DNA of 49,640 nucleotides from Alkalihalobacterium elongatum (GTDB taxonomy: Bacteria > Bacillota > Bacilli > Bacillales > Bacillaceae_F). A program made the translations under genes and the position numbers. The notes beneath the pieces were generated by a model. It made no database searches. It was not told the DNA's origin and saw nothing but the letters and a program-made list of their open reading frames with translations. Positions 16,605-25,371 of this stretch are shown here, piece by piece (positions within the stretch are counted from its first letter, which is position 1; the number at the start of each line of letters is the position of its first letter). The DNA lies in contig NZ_WMKZ01000032.1 in assembly GCF_019024285.1 (NCBI RefSeq), forward strand, positions 1-49,640, written 5' to 3'.

Positions 16605-18188
16605 TTGGAGCTAGAAACATTTCTATATCAACTGCATTTTGAAACGGATAAAATCTTTCCGCCCAATTGGGAGGTAGATTGGGGAGATGCGCCACTTCCT
16701 TATAAATTGTACAAAGGTTTACCAACGACCCCTCTTTCTGCAGAAGTACCCTTAACACTCAAGCAGAAAGAAGATGGTCAAAATCCTAGTCTTAAAGAGC
16801 TTGGTCATTTTTTATGGTATGTATACGGTATAACTCAATACTCTCAATCTACTGTAATGGACGGAACCAAGGAGGGAAATGCTAGATTTACGCAGTCTTT
16901 ACGAAGATTTGTCCCTTCTGGAGGAGCGTTGTATCCAAATGAAATATATGTTTATATAAAACTGGATAACGTACCCGAAGGAATTTACCATTATGATGCC
17001 GCGCACCATCGTCTTGTTTTGTTACGAGAAGGAAATTACGATACCTACTTATCTAGAAGTCTTGAAAACGGTCTTCCTACATCCGATTGTTTTTGCATCG
17101 CTTTTGTCTCAACTGTTTTTTGGAAAAATTTTTATAAATACAATAATTTTTCCTACAGACTCCAAGGTTTAGATGCTGGTGTGGTAATTGGGCAATCATT
17201 AGAAGTGGCCCATCGGATGGGGTTCTCTACACGGGTATGTTATCAATTTCTTGATCGGTCTATTAATCATTTACTTGGGTTATCCGAACAGGAGGAAAGT
17301 GTATATGCCGTTATCCCATTAAGTATGAAACCATCCATTACTTGTATCGACAACGTTCAAAAAAGCGGAGAAATGGTTGTTGCATCTGAGTTGTGCAAGG
17401 AAATTCCCGTGTTACATCATGTATCCTATAATCGTTCAAAGAACGTCATTGATTATCCGGTGCTGAGAAAACTGAATGAAGTCTCGATGTTTGAAACAAC
17501 GAAGTCTTTTGTGAAAATAAAGAAAAATAATTGTGAGAAACTCACCTTAGATAGGGAAATGGTCTTTCTGCCAGTTACAAAATCCTTATCGTACGATCTC
17601 GCAGATGTTTGCAGAGATCGTTATTCTCCTGATATCGATTTTAAATTAGGAGAAGTGAGCCAAACGCAGTTAGCTACTTTGTTAAAAGAGACATTTTCTT
17701 TTTCGTATTACAATGACCTTGACGATACACAGGGACAGGTTAAGACTCGTGTTTCTTTATATGGCAGTTTTTATAATGTAGAGGGAATTCCAAATGGTGC
17801 TTATTCTTATGACAGTGGCACTCATGCACTTCGGAGAATAACTAATGGGGATTACCGGGAGTTTTTACAATCTGGATTAACGCTGCCCAATGTCAATTTG
17901 TATCAAGTTCCACTCTGTTTGCATCTGGTTGGAGAAAAGGATCATCTCAAAGAGACATTAGGGTATAGAGGATACCGTATTCAACAGATGGAAGCGGGCA
18001 TTCTTGTGCAACGGCTGCTGTTGGTGTCGTGTGCATTAGGGATGGGCGGCCATCCGTTGTTAGGATTTGATGCAAACCAATGTGATGAACTTTACAGAAT
18101 CGATTCGAAAGGAAAAACAAGCTTGATCCAAATTCCCGTAGGACCATACCGTTCACGCGACTGGTTAAGAGGGAGATTACTTAGCTAG
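16605..18188 (+). CDS. SagB-family peptide dehydrogenase (two nitroreductase-like domains)
   Basis: A 527-residue FMN-dependent dehydrogenase that would oxidise azolines to aromatic azoles. Two nitroreductase-like halves are visible: residues about 60-245 (RRFVPSGGALYPNEIYVYIK, GIYHYDAAHHRLVLLREG) and about 330-525 (VSLYGSFYNVEGIPNGAYSY, LVSCALGMGGHPLLGFD). The second half has lost the SGGALYP flavin motif, so one half may be structural. A GTG at 16581 overlaps the previous stop, but AGGAGG at 16591-16596 lies 8 bases before TTG 16605, which is the better start. Last gene of the locus; no transporter follows. Confidence 0.87.
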   Translation: MELETFLYQLHFETDKIFPPNWEVDWGDAPLPYKLYKGLPTTPLSAEVPLTLKQKEDGQNPSLKELGHFLWYVYGITQYSQSTVMDGTKEGNARFTQSLRRFVPSGGALYPNEIYVYIKLDNVPEGIYHYDAAHHRLVLLREGNYDTYLSRSLENGLPTSDCFCIAFVSTVFWKNFYKYNNFSYRLQGLDAGVVIGQSLEVAHRMGFSTRVCYQFLDRSINHLLGLSEQEESVYAVIPLSMKPSITCIDNVQKSGEMVVASELCKEIPVLHHVSYNRSKNVIDYPVLRKLNEVSMFETTKSFVKIKKNNCEKLTLDREMVFLPVTKSLSYDLADVCRDRYSPDIDFKLGEVSQTQLATLLKETFSFSYYNDLDDTQGQVKTRVSLYGSFYNVEGIPNGAYSYDSGTHALRRITNGDYREFLQSGLTLPNVNLYQVPLCLHLVGEKDHLKETLGYRGYRIQQMEAGILVQRLLLVSCALGMGGHPLLGFDANQCDELYRIDSKGKTSLIQIPVGPYRSRDWLRGRLLS

Positions 18189-18331
18189 GTGAAGCAAGGG
18201 TAACGCACTATTTTTCATATAAGAATGGATATTTTTAGAATAGGATTTCATGGTATTGAACGTGAGCAAAATTATTAAAAATCGGAAAACGCCTCCTTTA
18301 TGCAGTGAACAAACTATGCATTAGAGGAGGT

Positions 18332-18478
18332 GTGATTGAACAGATTCATTTATACGTAGTTGACGATTCTGCGCAAAAAGAGTCTTCACTTTTAAATGGC
18401 TTTGTGAAGAATGTACATAAGCAAACGAAGCAGTACAACGATTATTTCATGCAATTCCTAAAAAGAACAGGTAGTTAG
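18332..18478 (+). other. Possible 48-residue small ORF or gene remnant in the 18189-18651 gap
   Basis: The 463-bp gap after the azole locus holds an inverted repeat (CCTCCTTTATGCA at about 18293 with TGCATTAGAGGAGG at about 18318) whose right arm contains the AGGAGG. An open frame from GTG 18332 follows (starts VIEQIHLYVVDDSAQKESS, ends FMQFLKRTGS). The GAGGAGG is only 2 bases from the GTG, too close for a normal start, so this may be the tail of a lost gene. No homologue is recognised. Confidence 0.3.
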
Positions 18479-18651
18479 AACATGCTACGACAGATTGAAA
18501 TCACGTAGTACCTGTTCAAATTAACGATCTGTTTAATTATGTGCTAGCTCATGTTATAATGAGAAACTTAGGATAATTACGACTTTTGCTCATAATTGAT
18601 CGGATGCTAAGATAAGCCTCCGCCTAGAGAAAAATACAGAGGTGTAAGAGA

Positions 18652-18861
18652 ATGAATAAACGATGGACAATCGGTAAAATTAAAGCGTTTGTTGAGAACA
18701 ATTCGGAAAGTAAGTTGCTAACGACGGAATATCTGGGTTTTTCTCAAAAGTTACTATTTAAATGTGCATGTGGTAGCAATTTTGAAAAAACATTTACAAA
18801 ATTTAAAAATAATAATCAACGTAAATGTGACGTATGCCAACCACCAAAAGCGTCACGCTAA
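18652..18861 (+). CDS. Small zinc-ribbon/treble-clef protein
   Basis: A 69-residue basic protein with two metal knuckles, KCACGSNF and KCDVCQPP, about 17 residues apart. The layout IKAFVENNSESKLLTTEYLG then LLFKCACGSNFEKTFTKFKN resembles the DUF723-type zinc module that occurs in tandem before HNH homing endonuclease domains. Here it stands alone with no nuclease part, so it may be a free DNA-binding module or a relic. GAGGTG precedes ATG 18652, and a strong terminator follows. Confidence 0.7.
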   Translation: MNKRWTIGKIKAFVENNSESKLLTTEYLGFSQKLLFKCACGSNFEKTFTKFKNNNQRKCDVCQPPKASR

Positions 18862-18880
18862 ACGTATACCGAATAAACGA

Positions 18881-18923
18881 AGTGCTAGCTTCTATCTAAA
18901 TAGAAGTTGGCGCTATTTTTTTA
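18881..18923 (+). terminator. Rho-independent terminator
   Basis: AGTGCTAGCTTCTAT pairs with ATAGAAGTTGGCGCT (a few G-U pairs) over a 4-base loop, then ATTTTTTTA. Confidence 0.85.
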
Positions 18924-18978
18924 TAGGTGTAAGCTAACAGCGAGCGAACCTCTAACAATAGTTTTGCAATTATATATT

Positions 18979-19251
18979 ATGATTCGCCAATTTGTTGAAA
19001 AAAATGATTGGGAATTTAAAATTTAAATTAGCCAACAATCCGAAATATGGTTTAATGTTTTTGTCAGCCCATCCATCGCTTGTGCGACGAATGTAGGTAA
19101 AGTATATTTACGAGCAGGAAACCCATTAGCAATTAATTATGCGGAGTGGTTAATGTTTATCAAGTATCTCGTGCCATCATTGAAATATTGGCTGTTTGAT
19201 CGAGCAGAGCTAGAGCTAAAACACCTAGAAAAAGTAAATGATCAAATTTAG
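18979..19251 (+). pseudogene. Decayed ORF of unknown family with one internal stop
   Basis: From ATG 18979 the frame reads MIRQFVEKNDWEFKI, hits TAA at 19024, and then continues open for 75 codons with protein-like composition (IWFNVFVSPSIACATNVGK, YLRAGNPLAINYAEWLMFIK, YWLFDRAELELKHLEKVNDQ) to TAG at 19249. One point mutation would restore a 90-residue protein. No ribosome site is clear. Family not recognised. The rest of 18924-19455 holds no gene I can support. Confidence 0.5.
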
Positions 19252-19455
19252 GATGAACTAGTAAAGAACTCAGATAACTTATTAAAAAAAAGTGGGCTCT
19301 TGTCAAAAATTATATATCTTCTTGCTAGCAATTAATAAATTTAGTAGAATGATTGTTCTATATATTTATATACTGGTATAATTTAAATATAGACGAATGT
19401 ATGATCGTATAAAATATTAGGATAACCCAAATTACAAAAGGGAGGACTGTTTATA

Positions 19456-19728
19456 TTGATATCTCTCATGTGTGGAACATGTGCCATTGAAGAAGAAATA
19501 TCCGTCGAGCAAAGAAAAGACTTGTCTAAAAGATTAAGACCGAACAAAATACATCAATGTCCAAGTTGTAGCTTCTATTTTGGCATGTTTAACTATCAAC
19601 CTCGTAGAGCTAAAGAAGTAGATCGTTTAATGGACCTTGAAGAGGAAGAGCAAATCGTAGAAGAAGAAAATGAAGTGATTGAAGAAAAGAAGCCAAAAAT
19701 CATTCAGGAACAAATTAGTTTGTTTTAA
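19456..19728 (+). CDS. Small zinc-finger protein ending in a sliding-clamp-like motif
   Basis: A 90-residue protein. Two CxxC pairs (MCGTCAIEE and QCPSCSFYFG) form a zinc finger in the first 45 residues. The middle is a very acidic helix (DLEEEEQIVEEENEVIEEK). The last five residues, QISLF, fit the QL[SD]LF-type peptide that binds the DNA sliding clamp. A clamp-linked role in replication or repair is an inference from that tail. GGGAGGA 10 bases upstream supports TTG 19456; the next ATG (19468) would cut into the first zinc knuckle. The YdjM-like gene follows after 16 bp. Confidence 0.75.
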   Translation: MISLMCGTCAIEEEISVEQRKDLSKRLRPNKIHQCPSCSFYFGMFNYQPRRAKEVDRLMDLEEEEQIVEEENEVIEEKKPKIIQEQISLF

Positions 19729-19744
19729 TGGAAAGGGAAGTTCA

Positions 19745-20374
19745 ATGAAAGGATCAACTCATTTAGTAGTCGGTGTAGCACTAGGGGGAGCCTTTGCTTA
19801 CATCGGTAAATATGAACTGGTTGAGACGATAGGAATTGTCACAACTTGTGCAATAGCATCCATTATCCCTGATATGGATACGAATAGTAAGATTACAAGA
19901 AAACTCACGATCCCAGTTAAGCTGGTCTATGCCTTTTTAGGTATTGTTGGATTAATGATTACTGGATATGGCTATTGGCTATTGGACGGAACAGAAAAAA
20001 TATTAGGAATGGTTATTGGATGTAGTTTAATCGTATTACCACAACTGATTATTAAGCCTAAATCCATGCTCATACTCACTGGTTTAGGTACATTAGTGGT
20101 TGGCATCTTACTATCTCACCTTTGGATTATGGGCCTCGCGATCTATATGATTATATCAGCCTTTGCGCCTCACCGTGGCATCACTCATAGCATCTGGGGA
20201 TTTGCCTTTTTTGGCTGGATTTTATATGAATTGCAAGCCTTTGTGGGGATGGAGATGTTGATGGCAGCAGGGTTAATCGGGTATGCTTCGCATTTAATTT
20301 GTGATATGAAATGGCTCCCTGCCAATCGCAAAGGGATTAAGCTTTTTCAACCGTTTATTAAATTAGAGTTTTAA
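19745..20374 (+). CDS. YdjM-like membrane-bound metal-dependent hydrolase (LexA-binding family, PF04307)
   Basis: A 209-residue integral membrane protein. The N-terminal KGSTHLVVGVALG, then ASIIPDMDTNSK, APHRGITHSIWGF and GYASHLICDM give the His/Asp residues that define the YdjM family, with about six membrane helices. In Proteobacteria ydjM is SOS-induced; in Bacillus homologues the role is unclear, perhaps phospholipid or isoprenoid phosphate hydrolysis. GGAAAGGGA precedes ATG 19745. It directly follows the zinc-finger gene and likely shares its transcript. Confidence 0.8.
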   Translation: MKGSTHLVVGVALGGAFAYIGKYELVETIGIVTTCAIASIIPDMDTNSKITRKLTIPVKLVYAFLGIVGLMITGYGYWLLDGTEKILGMVIGCSLIVLPQLIIKPKSMLILTGLGTLVVGILLSHLWIMGLAIYMIISAFAPHRGITHSIWGFAFFGWILYELQAFVGMEMLMAAGLIGYASHLICDMKWLPANRKGIKLFQPFIKLEF

Positions 20375-20491
20375 ATTTAACAATGAGCAGAAAGGAAGAT
20401 AATTCACTGGAATTACGTGAACACTACAAAAAAAGTTTGTATAAAAATTTAAGCTATTCTTTGTAAACTTACATATATGTTAGCAAGTACA

Positions 20492-20537
20492 CAATAAGTA
20501 ATACGATCAACAATAGTGGGTCGTTTATTTGTTTTTG
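20492..20537 (+). terminator. Likely terminator after the YdjM-like gene
   Basis: ACGATC pairs with GGTCGT inside a longer AT stem (AATAA...TTATT), then TTTGTTTTT. The stem is weak. The rest of 20375-20755 shows no gene. Confidence 0.5.
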
Positions 20538-20755
20538 GAAATCACATATGCTGATTTTAGAGCTTATCAAAGCTATAATTCACAAGTGTTATTGTTGACC
20601 ATAATCTCAGGCACCCAACAAACAGTTGCAACAAATTCGATCAGTTTGATAAAAAGTGCTTAAGCATGGTATAAGTGTTAAAGAAGCAGGGACATTTTTT
20701 ATCTTGGGATAGAGGTTTGGCCTGGTATCCCATAATGAGAGGATTGAATTTTAAT

Positions 20756-21733
20756 ATGATAGATAATTTTTGGCGTGATTTACCACGACCTTTTTTTATA
20801 CTGGCACCAATGGAAGATGTGACGGATGTTGTTTTTCGCCATGTAGTAAGCGCGGCAGCCAGACCTGATGTTTTTTTTACTGAGTTTGCAAACAGTGAGA
20901 GTTATTGTCACCCAGAGGGAAACAAGAGTGTACGCGGGCGTTTGACTTTTACAGAGGATGAACAACCAATTGTAGCCCATATATGGGGGGATAAGCCTGA
21001 ATATTTTCGGCAAATGAGCATTGGTATGGCGAAACTAGGGTTTAGAGGTTTGGATATCAATATGGGTTGTCCAGTACCTAATGTGGCACGGCATGGAAAG
21101 GGAAGTGGCCTTATCCGACGTCCAGAAGTTGCAGCAGATTTAATACAAGCAGCAAAAGCAGGAGGATTGCCAGTAAGTGTAAAGACAAGGCTTGGTTACA
21201 CGGAAGTAGACGAATGGCAGGGCTGGCTAACACACATTTTGGAACAAAACATTGTAAATCTTTCCATCCACCTGCGTACAAGGAAGGAAATGAGCGAAGT
21301 CGATGCTCATTGGGAGCTGATCCCAGAGATTAAAAAACTTCGTGACCATGTGGCACCAGATACACTTTTGACAATCAATGGGGATATTCCTGACCGTCAA
21401 ACTGGGTTGAAGCTCGCCAGCCAATATGGTGTTGATGGGGTTATGATTGGCCGTGGTATTTTCAGTAATCCATTCGCCTTTGAAAAAGAGCCGAGAGATC
21501 ATAGCAGTAAGGAATTACTTGATCTTTTGCGATTGCATCTTGATCTCCATGATAAATATTCAGAATTAGGACTACGTCCGTTCAAAGCTCTTCATCGCTT
21601 TTTTAAGATATATGTCAAGGGATTTCGAGGGGCGAGTGTTTTAAGAAATCAATTAATGAACACAAATTCAACAGATGATGTGCGTGAATTACTTGACAAC
21701 TTTCAATCAAAGAATTCTGCTGGAATGGAGTAA
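20756..21733 (+). CDS. tRNA-dihydrouridine synthase family protein
   Basis: A 325-residue FMN TIM-barrel enzyme. [19 protein letters not shown] is the flavin-binding start, [20 protein letters not shown] carries the catalytic Cys, and [21 protein letters not shown] and [13 protein letters not shown] complete the Dus signature. The C-terminal helical part is short. It reduces uridine to dihydrouridine in tRNA; which position is not clear, as this is not the usual Bacillus DusB next to a heat-shock or folate operon. Two in-frame ATGs (20735, 20756) have only distant AGAGG sites; 20756 matches the normal family start MIDNFW. Confidence 0.86.
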   Translation: MIDNFWRDLPRPFFILAPMEDVTDVVFRHVVSAAARPDVFFTEFANSESYCHPEGNKSVRGRLTFTEDEQPIVAHIWGDKPEYFRQMSIGMAKLGFRGLDINMGCPVPNVARHGKGSGLIRRPEVAADLIQAAKAGGLPVSVKTRLGYTEVDEWQGWLTHILEQNIVNLSIHLRTRKEMSEVDAHWELIPEIKKLRDHVAPDTLLTINGDIPDRQTGLKLASQYGVDGVMIGRGIFSNPFAFEKEPRDHSSKELLDLLRLHLDLHDKYSELGLRPFKALHRFFKIYVKGFRGASVLRNQLMNTNSTDDVRELLDNFQSKNSAGME

Positions 21734-21915
21734 CAATAGAAGTACCTCAATTCAAGGTGAAAATAGGACGTCATCCTGGTGTGAGGCGGTATTGAACCAG
21801 AGTCATCCCGCCATTAGGGGCTTATGTAGAATAAAAGAGATAAAAACACGAGTACAGAGAGCATAAGTGGAACAACACATTTGTTGTTTTGGTAAATGAG
21901 TTCAATTAGTACGAA

Positions 21916-21962
21916 AAAGGATAGGGAGGCAGCAAAAATGATTACTGCTCTCCTATCCTTTC
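21916..21962 (+). terminator. Terminator between dus and the PH-domain gene
   Basis: AAAGGATAGGGAG pairs with CTCTCCTATCCTTT, with a small inner stem GCAG/CTGC, and is followed by CTTTATGG. It sits in the 341-bp gap 21734-22074, which otherwise holds no gene. Confidence 0.75.
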
Positions 21963-22074
21963 TTTATGGTCTTTTTTATTTAGTGTGCCATCCTTATATT
22001 GGGCTCAATAGATAAAAAAAATTGAAACCAAATGTTTCGTAAATCGTAACTAATTAATGAAAGGAAGTGATTGG

Positions 22075-22506
22075 ATGTATTTCCCATCTGAAAAGGATAT
22101 ATGGGCAAAAATATTTTTTTATGGTTTTTTAATGTTTATCTTCCTCATATATAGCTTCGGTTCAGAGCCTTTCGGATTACAATTTATCACATATAACAGT
22201 TTATTCGGCTATATCATAACTGGTGGATTATTAGGAATACTGATCTGGATTTGGTTTAGAACTGGATATTATGTAGGGGATGGGAAATTGAAAATTAAAT
22301 ATGGTCCATTTAGATGGACAATCGAAAGTAAGGATATTAAAAAAATCAGTAAAGAAAAGAGTCCCTTTACGGCACCCTCGCTGTCAATGGACAGATTATC
22401 AATCCTTTATGGAAATTATAAGGAGATAAGTATTTCTCCTATAAACAAAAAAGAGCTTATTCGCATATTAACAGCTGAAAATCCACATATAGTAGTGGAA
22501 GATTAG
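22075..22506 (+). CDS. Membrane protein with bacterial PH-like domain (bPH_6 type)
   Basis: A 143-residue protein. Two membrane helices (about residues 10-27 and 44-63) precede a beta domain: GYYVGDGKLKIKYGPFRW, ESKDIKKISKEKSPFTAPSL, SMDRLSILYGNYKEISISPI. This is the pattern of small Bacillus membrane proteins with a PH-like cytoplasmic domain. AAAGGAAGTG makes ATG 22075 the start rather than ATG 22057. Function unknown. Confidence 0.75.
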   Translation: MYFPSEKDIWAKIFFYGFLMFIFLIYSFGSEPFGLQFITYNSLFGYIITGGLLGILIWIWFRTGYYVGDGKLKIKYGPFRWTIESKDIKKISKEKSPFTAPSLSMDRLSILYGNYKEISISPINKKELIRILTAENPHIVVED

Positions 22507-22644
22507 GAGAGTGTTTTTTTATTAGGGTGTGATCCTGACTAGTTGCAGTTACGCTATTTTAACACTAGCCGTGTATGGTGAAAACAATATCTTACTCATT
22601 GAAACTTTTTACAGTAGTAATGATTGAATTAATGGAGGTTTTGT

Positions 22645-23136
22645 ATGAATTTAATTGATTCTTTGTGGGTTTATGTTCTCGTGTTTATTTTTGCTGCGCT
22701 TCCTTTTTTTGAAGCGTACGGAGTGATTCCGATAGCGATGATTGCAGGGTTGTCACCAGTACCTGTTATTATTCTTGGTCTTGTAGGAAATATCGTAACC
22801 GTTTTATTAGTAGTCGCTTTTGTTAATAAAATTAAAGAATGGAGAGAAAAGAGAAAAAAGAGAAAAAATGAAGAAGATAACTCTCCAAATAAACGACAGC
22901 AAAGAGCACAGAAATTATGGAAAAAGTATGGTTTACCAGGGTTAGCTCTGATTGGGCCATTGATTGTCGGTAGTCACCTTACAGCTTTTATGAGTTTGAC
23001 ACTTGGAGGAGCGAAAAAGAAAACCGCTTATTGGATGACAGCAAGTATTGTCATTTGGAGTTTTACATTTGCTATTCTAGTCCATTTCGGTATCGATTTA
23101 TTAGGTCATGGGGAAAGAAATCTTTTTGATTTTTAA
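22645..23136 (+). CDS. Small multi-drug export protein family (PF06695)
   Basis: A 163-residue membrane protein. The family block LPFFEAYGVIPIAMIAGLSP near residue 20, a highly basic loop (about 65-90, KEWREKRKKRKNEEDN), GLPGLALIGPLIVGSHLTAF and GGAKKKTAYWMT are typical of the Sm_multidrug_ex family, which is distant to DedA/VTT membrane proteins. Drug export is a family label with little proof. ATGGAGG precedes ATG 22645. Confidence 0.82.
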   Translation: MNLIDSLWVYVLVFIFAALPFFEAYGVIPIAMIAGLSPVPVIILGLVGNIVTVLLVVAFVNKIKEWREKRKKRKNEEDNSPNKRQQRAQKLWKKYGLPGLALIGPLIVGSHLTAFMSLTLGGAKKKTAYWMTASIVIWSFTFAILVHFGIDLLGHGERNLFDF

Positions 23137-23205
23137 GTTAGAGAAAATATTGCTTGTTCCAACAAATATTTCTACAGTTACTAAGCTATTTGGAGGTTTG
23201 AAAAG

Positions 23206-23397
23206 ATGAACGTTAAATATCGGACAATAGTAACACTAGTTTGTAGTTTACTAATTTTTGCTGTTGGTATGTTTAGATTACTGACCGAGACACTTAGTTC
23301 GACACCGTTGTTTATAGCATATATTTTTATCATTACGGGATTAATTGGATCAGTTGCAAATGCTATACATCTAAGTAAACGACAAACAAATCAATAA
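23206..23397 (+). CDS. Small two-TM membrane protein
   Basis: A 63-residue protein with two membrane helices (about residues 6-24 and 32-53) and a basic tail (HLSKRQTNQ). TTTGGAGG lies 7 bases before ATG 23206. Its neighbour at 23463 has a similar size and layout (basic start, helix, short polar loop, helix). Family not recognised. Confidence 0.65.
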   Translation: MNVKYRTIVTLVCSLLIFAVGMFRLLTETLSSTPLFIAYIFIITGLIGSVANAIHLSKRQTNQ

Positions 23398-23462
23398 ACT
23401 AAATTATACCAGTAGAACTTTGCTTTCAGGCGGAACTAAAATGATAATTATGAGGTGATTGG

Positions 23463-23636
23463 TTGTTTAAAAATCGTACAAAAATAGGGAAGTTTCTTGG
23501 ATATAGTGGATTTCTTATTTTTCTAATCGGTGTGTTTTTCTTAGTTGAGGCAAACAACGATGTATTAAAAAATATTTTCCTAATCGCGGGAGCAGTTGGG
23601 ATCCTCGCGTCTAATTTTTTTAGAACCAAGACGTGA
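23463..23636 (+). CDS. Small two-TM membrane protein, TTG start
   Basis: A 57-residue protein: basic start FKNRTKIGKFLGYSG, helix (about 13-28), loop VEANNDVLKN, second helix (about 37-50) and basic end FFRTKT. GAGGTGATTGG supplies a good site for TTG 23463. Together with 23206 it may be a pair of distantly related membrane peptides. Function unknown. Confidence 0.6.
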   Translation: MFKNRTKIGKFLGYSGFLIFLIGVFFLVEANNDVLKNIFLIAGAVGILASNFFRTKT

Positions 23637-23866
23637 ACTGTAAAAATCGGAATAAAGTTTTCCTAGGGTTTTCAATGATAGACCAAATAACATTTAAATT
23701 AAAATAATGCTTTACTTGCTACTCTAAAATTTTGCATTCCCCTATATAATCTACTATTCTCCCAAATAAGGTATTTATAATAGATATTCAGTTGATGCAG
23801 GAGAAAAATGATAGTAATATAAAGAAATGTGTCATTTGTATATATTATAATAGGGGAATGTAGAAC

Positions 23867-24661
23867 ATGATGAAAAGAACCGTTTTACTACTTGTAGCTT
23901 TTCTATTATTAATGGGGTGTAGCGAAATACCAGATACTGAGCCCTTAGAAAAAGTTACTGAACAGAATGAAGAACTACTTGAAGAAGAAACGACCGAGGA
24001 AACAGATGAAATAAAAACAAGCTTTATACCAGCCAATGTAGTTCGAGTTGTCGACGGCGATACAATTATTGTGAAGCTAAAAAATGGTCAAGAAGAACGG
24101 GTACGATTGCTACTAGTGGATACACCAGAATCGGTCCATCCTAATAAACCAGTCCAACCATTTGGTCCTGAATCCAGTCAGCTCGCTAAAGATATGATGC
24201 CAGTTGGAGAAGAAGTTCACCTTGAGATGGATGTGAGTGAACGAGACCGATATGGCCGTTTGCTCGCGTATGTCTGGGTCGGAGACAAGATGTTCAATGA
24301 ACTTCTTCTTGAAAAAGGTCTAGCCCGAGTGGCATATGTGTTTGCACCTAACACAAGACATGTCGATCGATTTTATGAAATCCAGAAAAAGGCCCAGCAG
24401 CAAGAACTCGGGATTTGGAGTATCGAAAACTATGCAACCGACCGCGGATTTGACGAAAGTGTAGTAGAGGAAAAGAGTGAAGCCACACCAGGTCCAAAGG
24501 CGGGATGTGACAATCCAACGATTAAAGGAAACCACAGCTCAAGTGGTGAGCTCATCTATCACGTACCTGGCGGCCAATTTTATGATAGAACCATTCCAGA
24601 AGAGATGTTTTGTACAGAAGAAGAGGCAGTTGAGGCAGGGTATAGGAAGTCGATGAGGTAG
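23867..24661 (+). CDS. Thermonuclease-family lipoprotein with C-terminal Cys-rich domain
   Basis: A 264-residue lipoprotein: signal with lipobox LLLMGC (Cys18), an acidic linker (EELLEEETTEETDE), then a staphylococcal-nuclease domain at about 52-185. RVVDGDTIIVKLKNG, RVRLLLVDTPES and ERDRYGRLLAYVW carry the calcium and catalytic Arg/Glu residues. The C-terminus GCDNPTIKGNHSSSGELIYH, then VPGGQFYDRTIPEEMFCTEE, resembles the small Cys-containing module that follows SNase domains in Bacillus, with two Cys that may form a disulfide. It is likely a membrane-anchored extracellular nuclease that scavenges DNA or RNA. AGGGGAATG precedes ATG 23867. Confidence 0.86.
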   Translation: MMKRTVLLLVAFLLLMGCSEIPDTEPLEKVTEQNEELLEEETTEETDEIKTSFIPANVVRVVDGDTIIVKLKNGQEERVRLLLVDTPESVHPNKPVQPFGPESSQLAKDMMPVGEEVHLEMDVSERDRYGRLLAYVWVGDKMFNELLLEKGLARVAYVFAPNTRHVDRFYEIQKKAQQQELGIWSIENYATDRGFDESVVEEKSEATPGPKAGCDNPTIKGNHSSSGELIYHVPGGQFYDRTIPEEMFCTEEEAVEAGYRKSMR

Positions 24662-24667
24662 TACGAA

Positions 24668-24706
24668 AACAAGTTCTCAATAATTAAGTGAGAACTTGTT
24701 TTTTAT
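24668..24706 (+). terminator. Terminator between the nuclease and the amide operon
   Basis: AACAAGTTCTCA pairs with TGAGAACTTGTT over a 9-base loop, then TTTTTAT. On the minus strand the mirror T-run is also present, so it can end both convergent operons. Confidence 0.85.
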
Positions 24707-24741
24707 ATGTTGAAAGTGTGTGCTATATAAATTGACATTGA

Positions 24742-25359
24742 TTATACAGTTGTTTTTAGTTTTGTTGTCTTGTTAAACGTTCTTCCAGTGAAGTAAAGAA
24801 AGGTGAATAACAAGAAAGAACCAATTCCTAAAAGAATAATAATAACATCTGTAACCTGATTCCATACATCTAACAGAAGCATAAATCCAGGTATTGTACA
24901 AGTAATCCAAGATTGGATTAATGCAATCCATCCTGTATATGGTCCAATTGGTTTATTTCTAGCTAATAATAGGTAAAATAAAAACCACAAGTAGGACCAC
25001 ATTAACCATATTACCCCAAATTTTATATCCCCTAAGTAGGTGAAATTAGCTATAGAATAACCGATTGCTAATATTGAAACCCACAATGAATAGTAGCCAA
25101 CCCCATTTGCAACAGAATTAGTTAAATTGGTAATTCCTACATATAGATAAGTAAACCCAAACAAGAACAAACCTGATGCAGAAAAAATAGTAGGTAAATC
25201 TCCGTTAGCTGTTAGAATAATATAGATGGGTGTAAAAACTTGTAGTCCACCAATAAACAGGTTGAATATACCTGCACTTTTCCCATCAACTTTTCCTAAT
25301 AACATAAAGCCATTTAAAAATAAAACGGCACCAACATAAAGTAATCCAACATTGGACAT
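24742..25359 (-). CDS. amiS: AmiS/UreI-family amide/urea channel
   Basis: A 205-residue membrane protein with about six or seven helices. VGLLYVGAVLFLNGFMLLGK at the start and FTYLYVGITNL, GYYSLWVSI, KFGVIWLMWSYLWFLFYLLL fit the AmiS/UreI transporter family, which passes short-chain amides or urea. It is the last gene of the operon amiE - AAA ATPase - amiS, 12 bp after the ATPase stop, with AAAGGAGG before ATG 25359. It probably brings in the amide substrate that AmiE hydrolyses. Confidence 0.86.
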   Translation of the reverse strand: MSNVGLLYVGAVLFLNGFMLLGKVDGKSAGIFNLFIGGLQVFTPIYIILTANGDLPTIFSASGLFLFGFTYLYVGITNLTNSVANGVGYYSLWVSILAIGYSIANFTYLGDIKFGVIWLMWSYLWFLFYLLLARNKPIGPYTGWIALIQSWITCTIPGFMLLLDVWNQVTDVIIILLGIGSFLLFTFLYFTGRTFNKTTKLKTTV

Positions 25360-25371
25360 AAATATCCTCCT

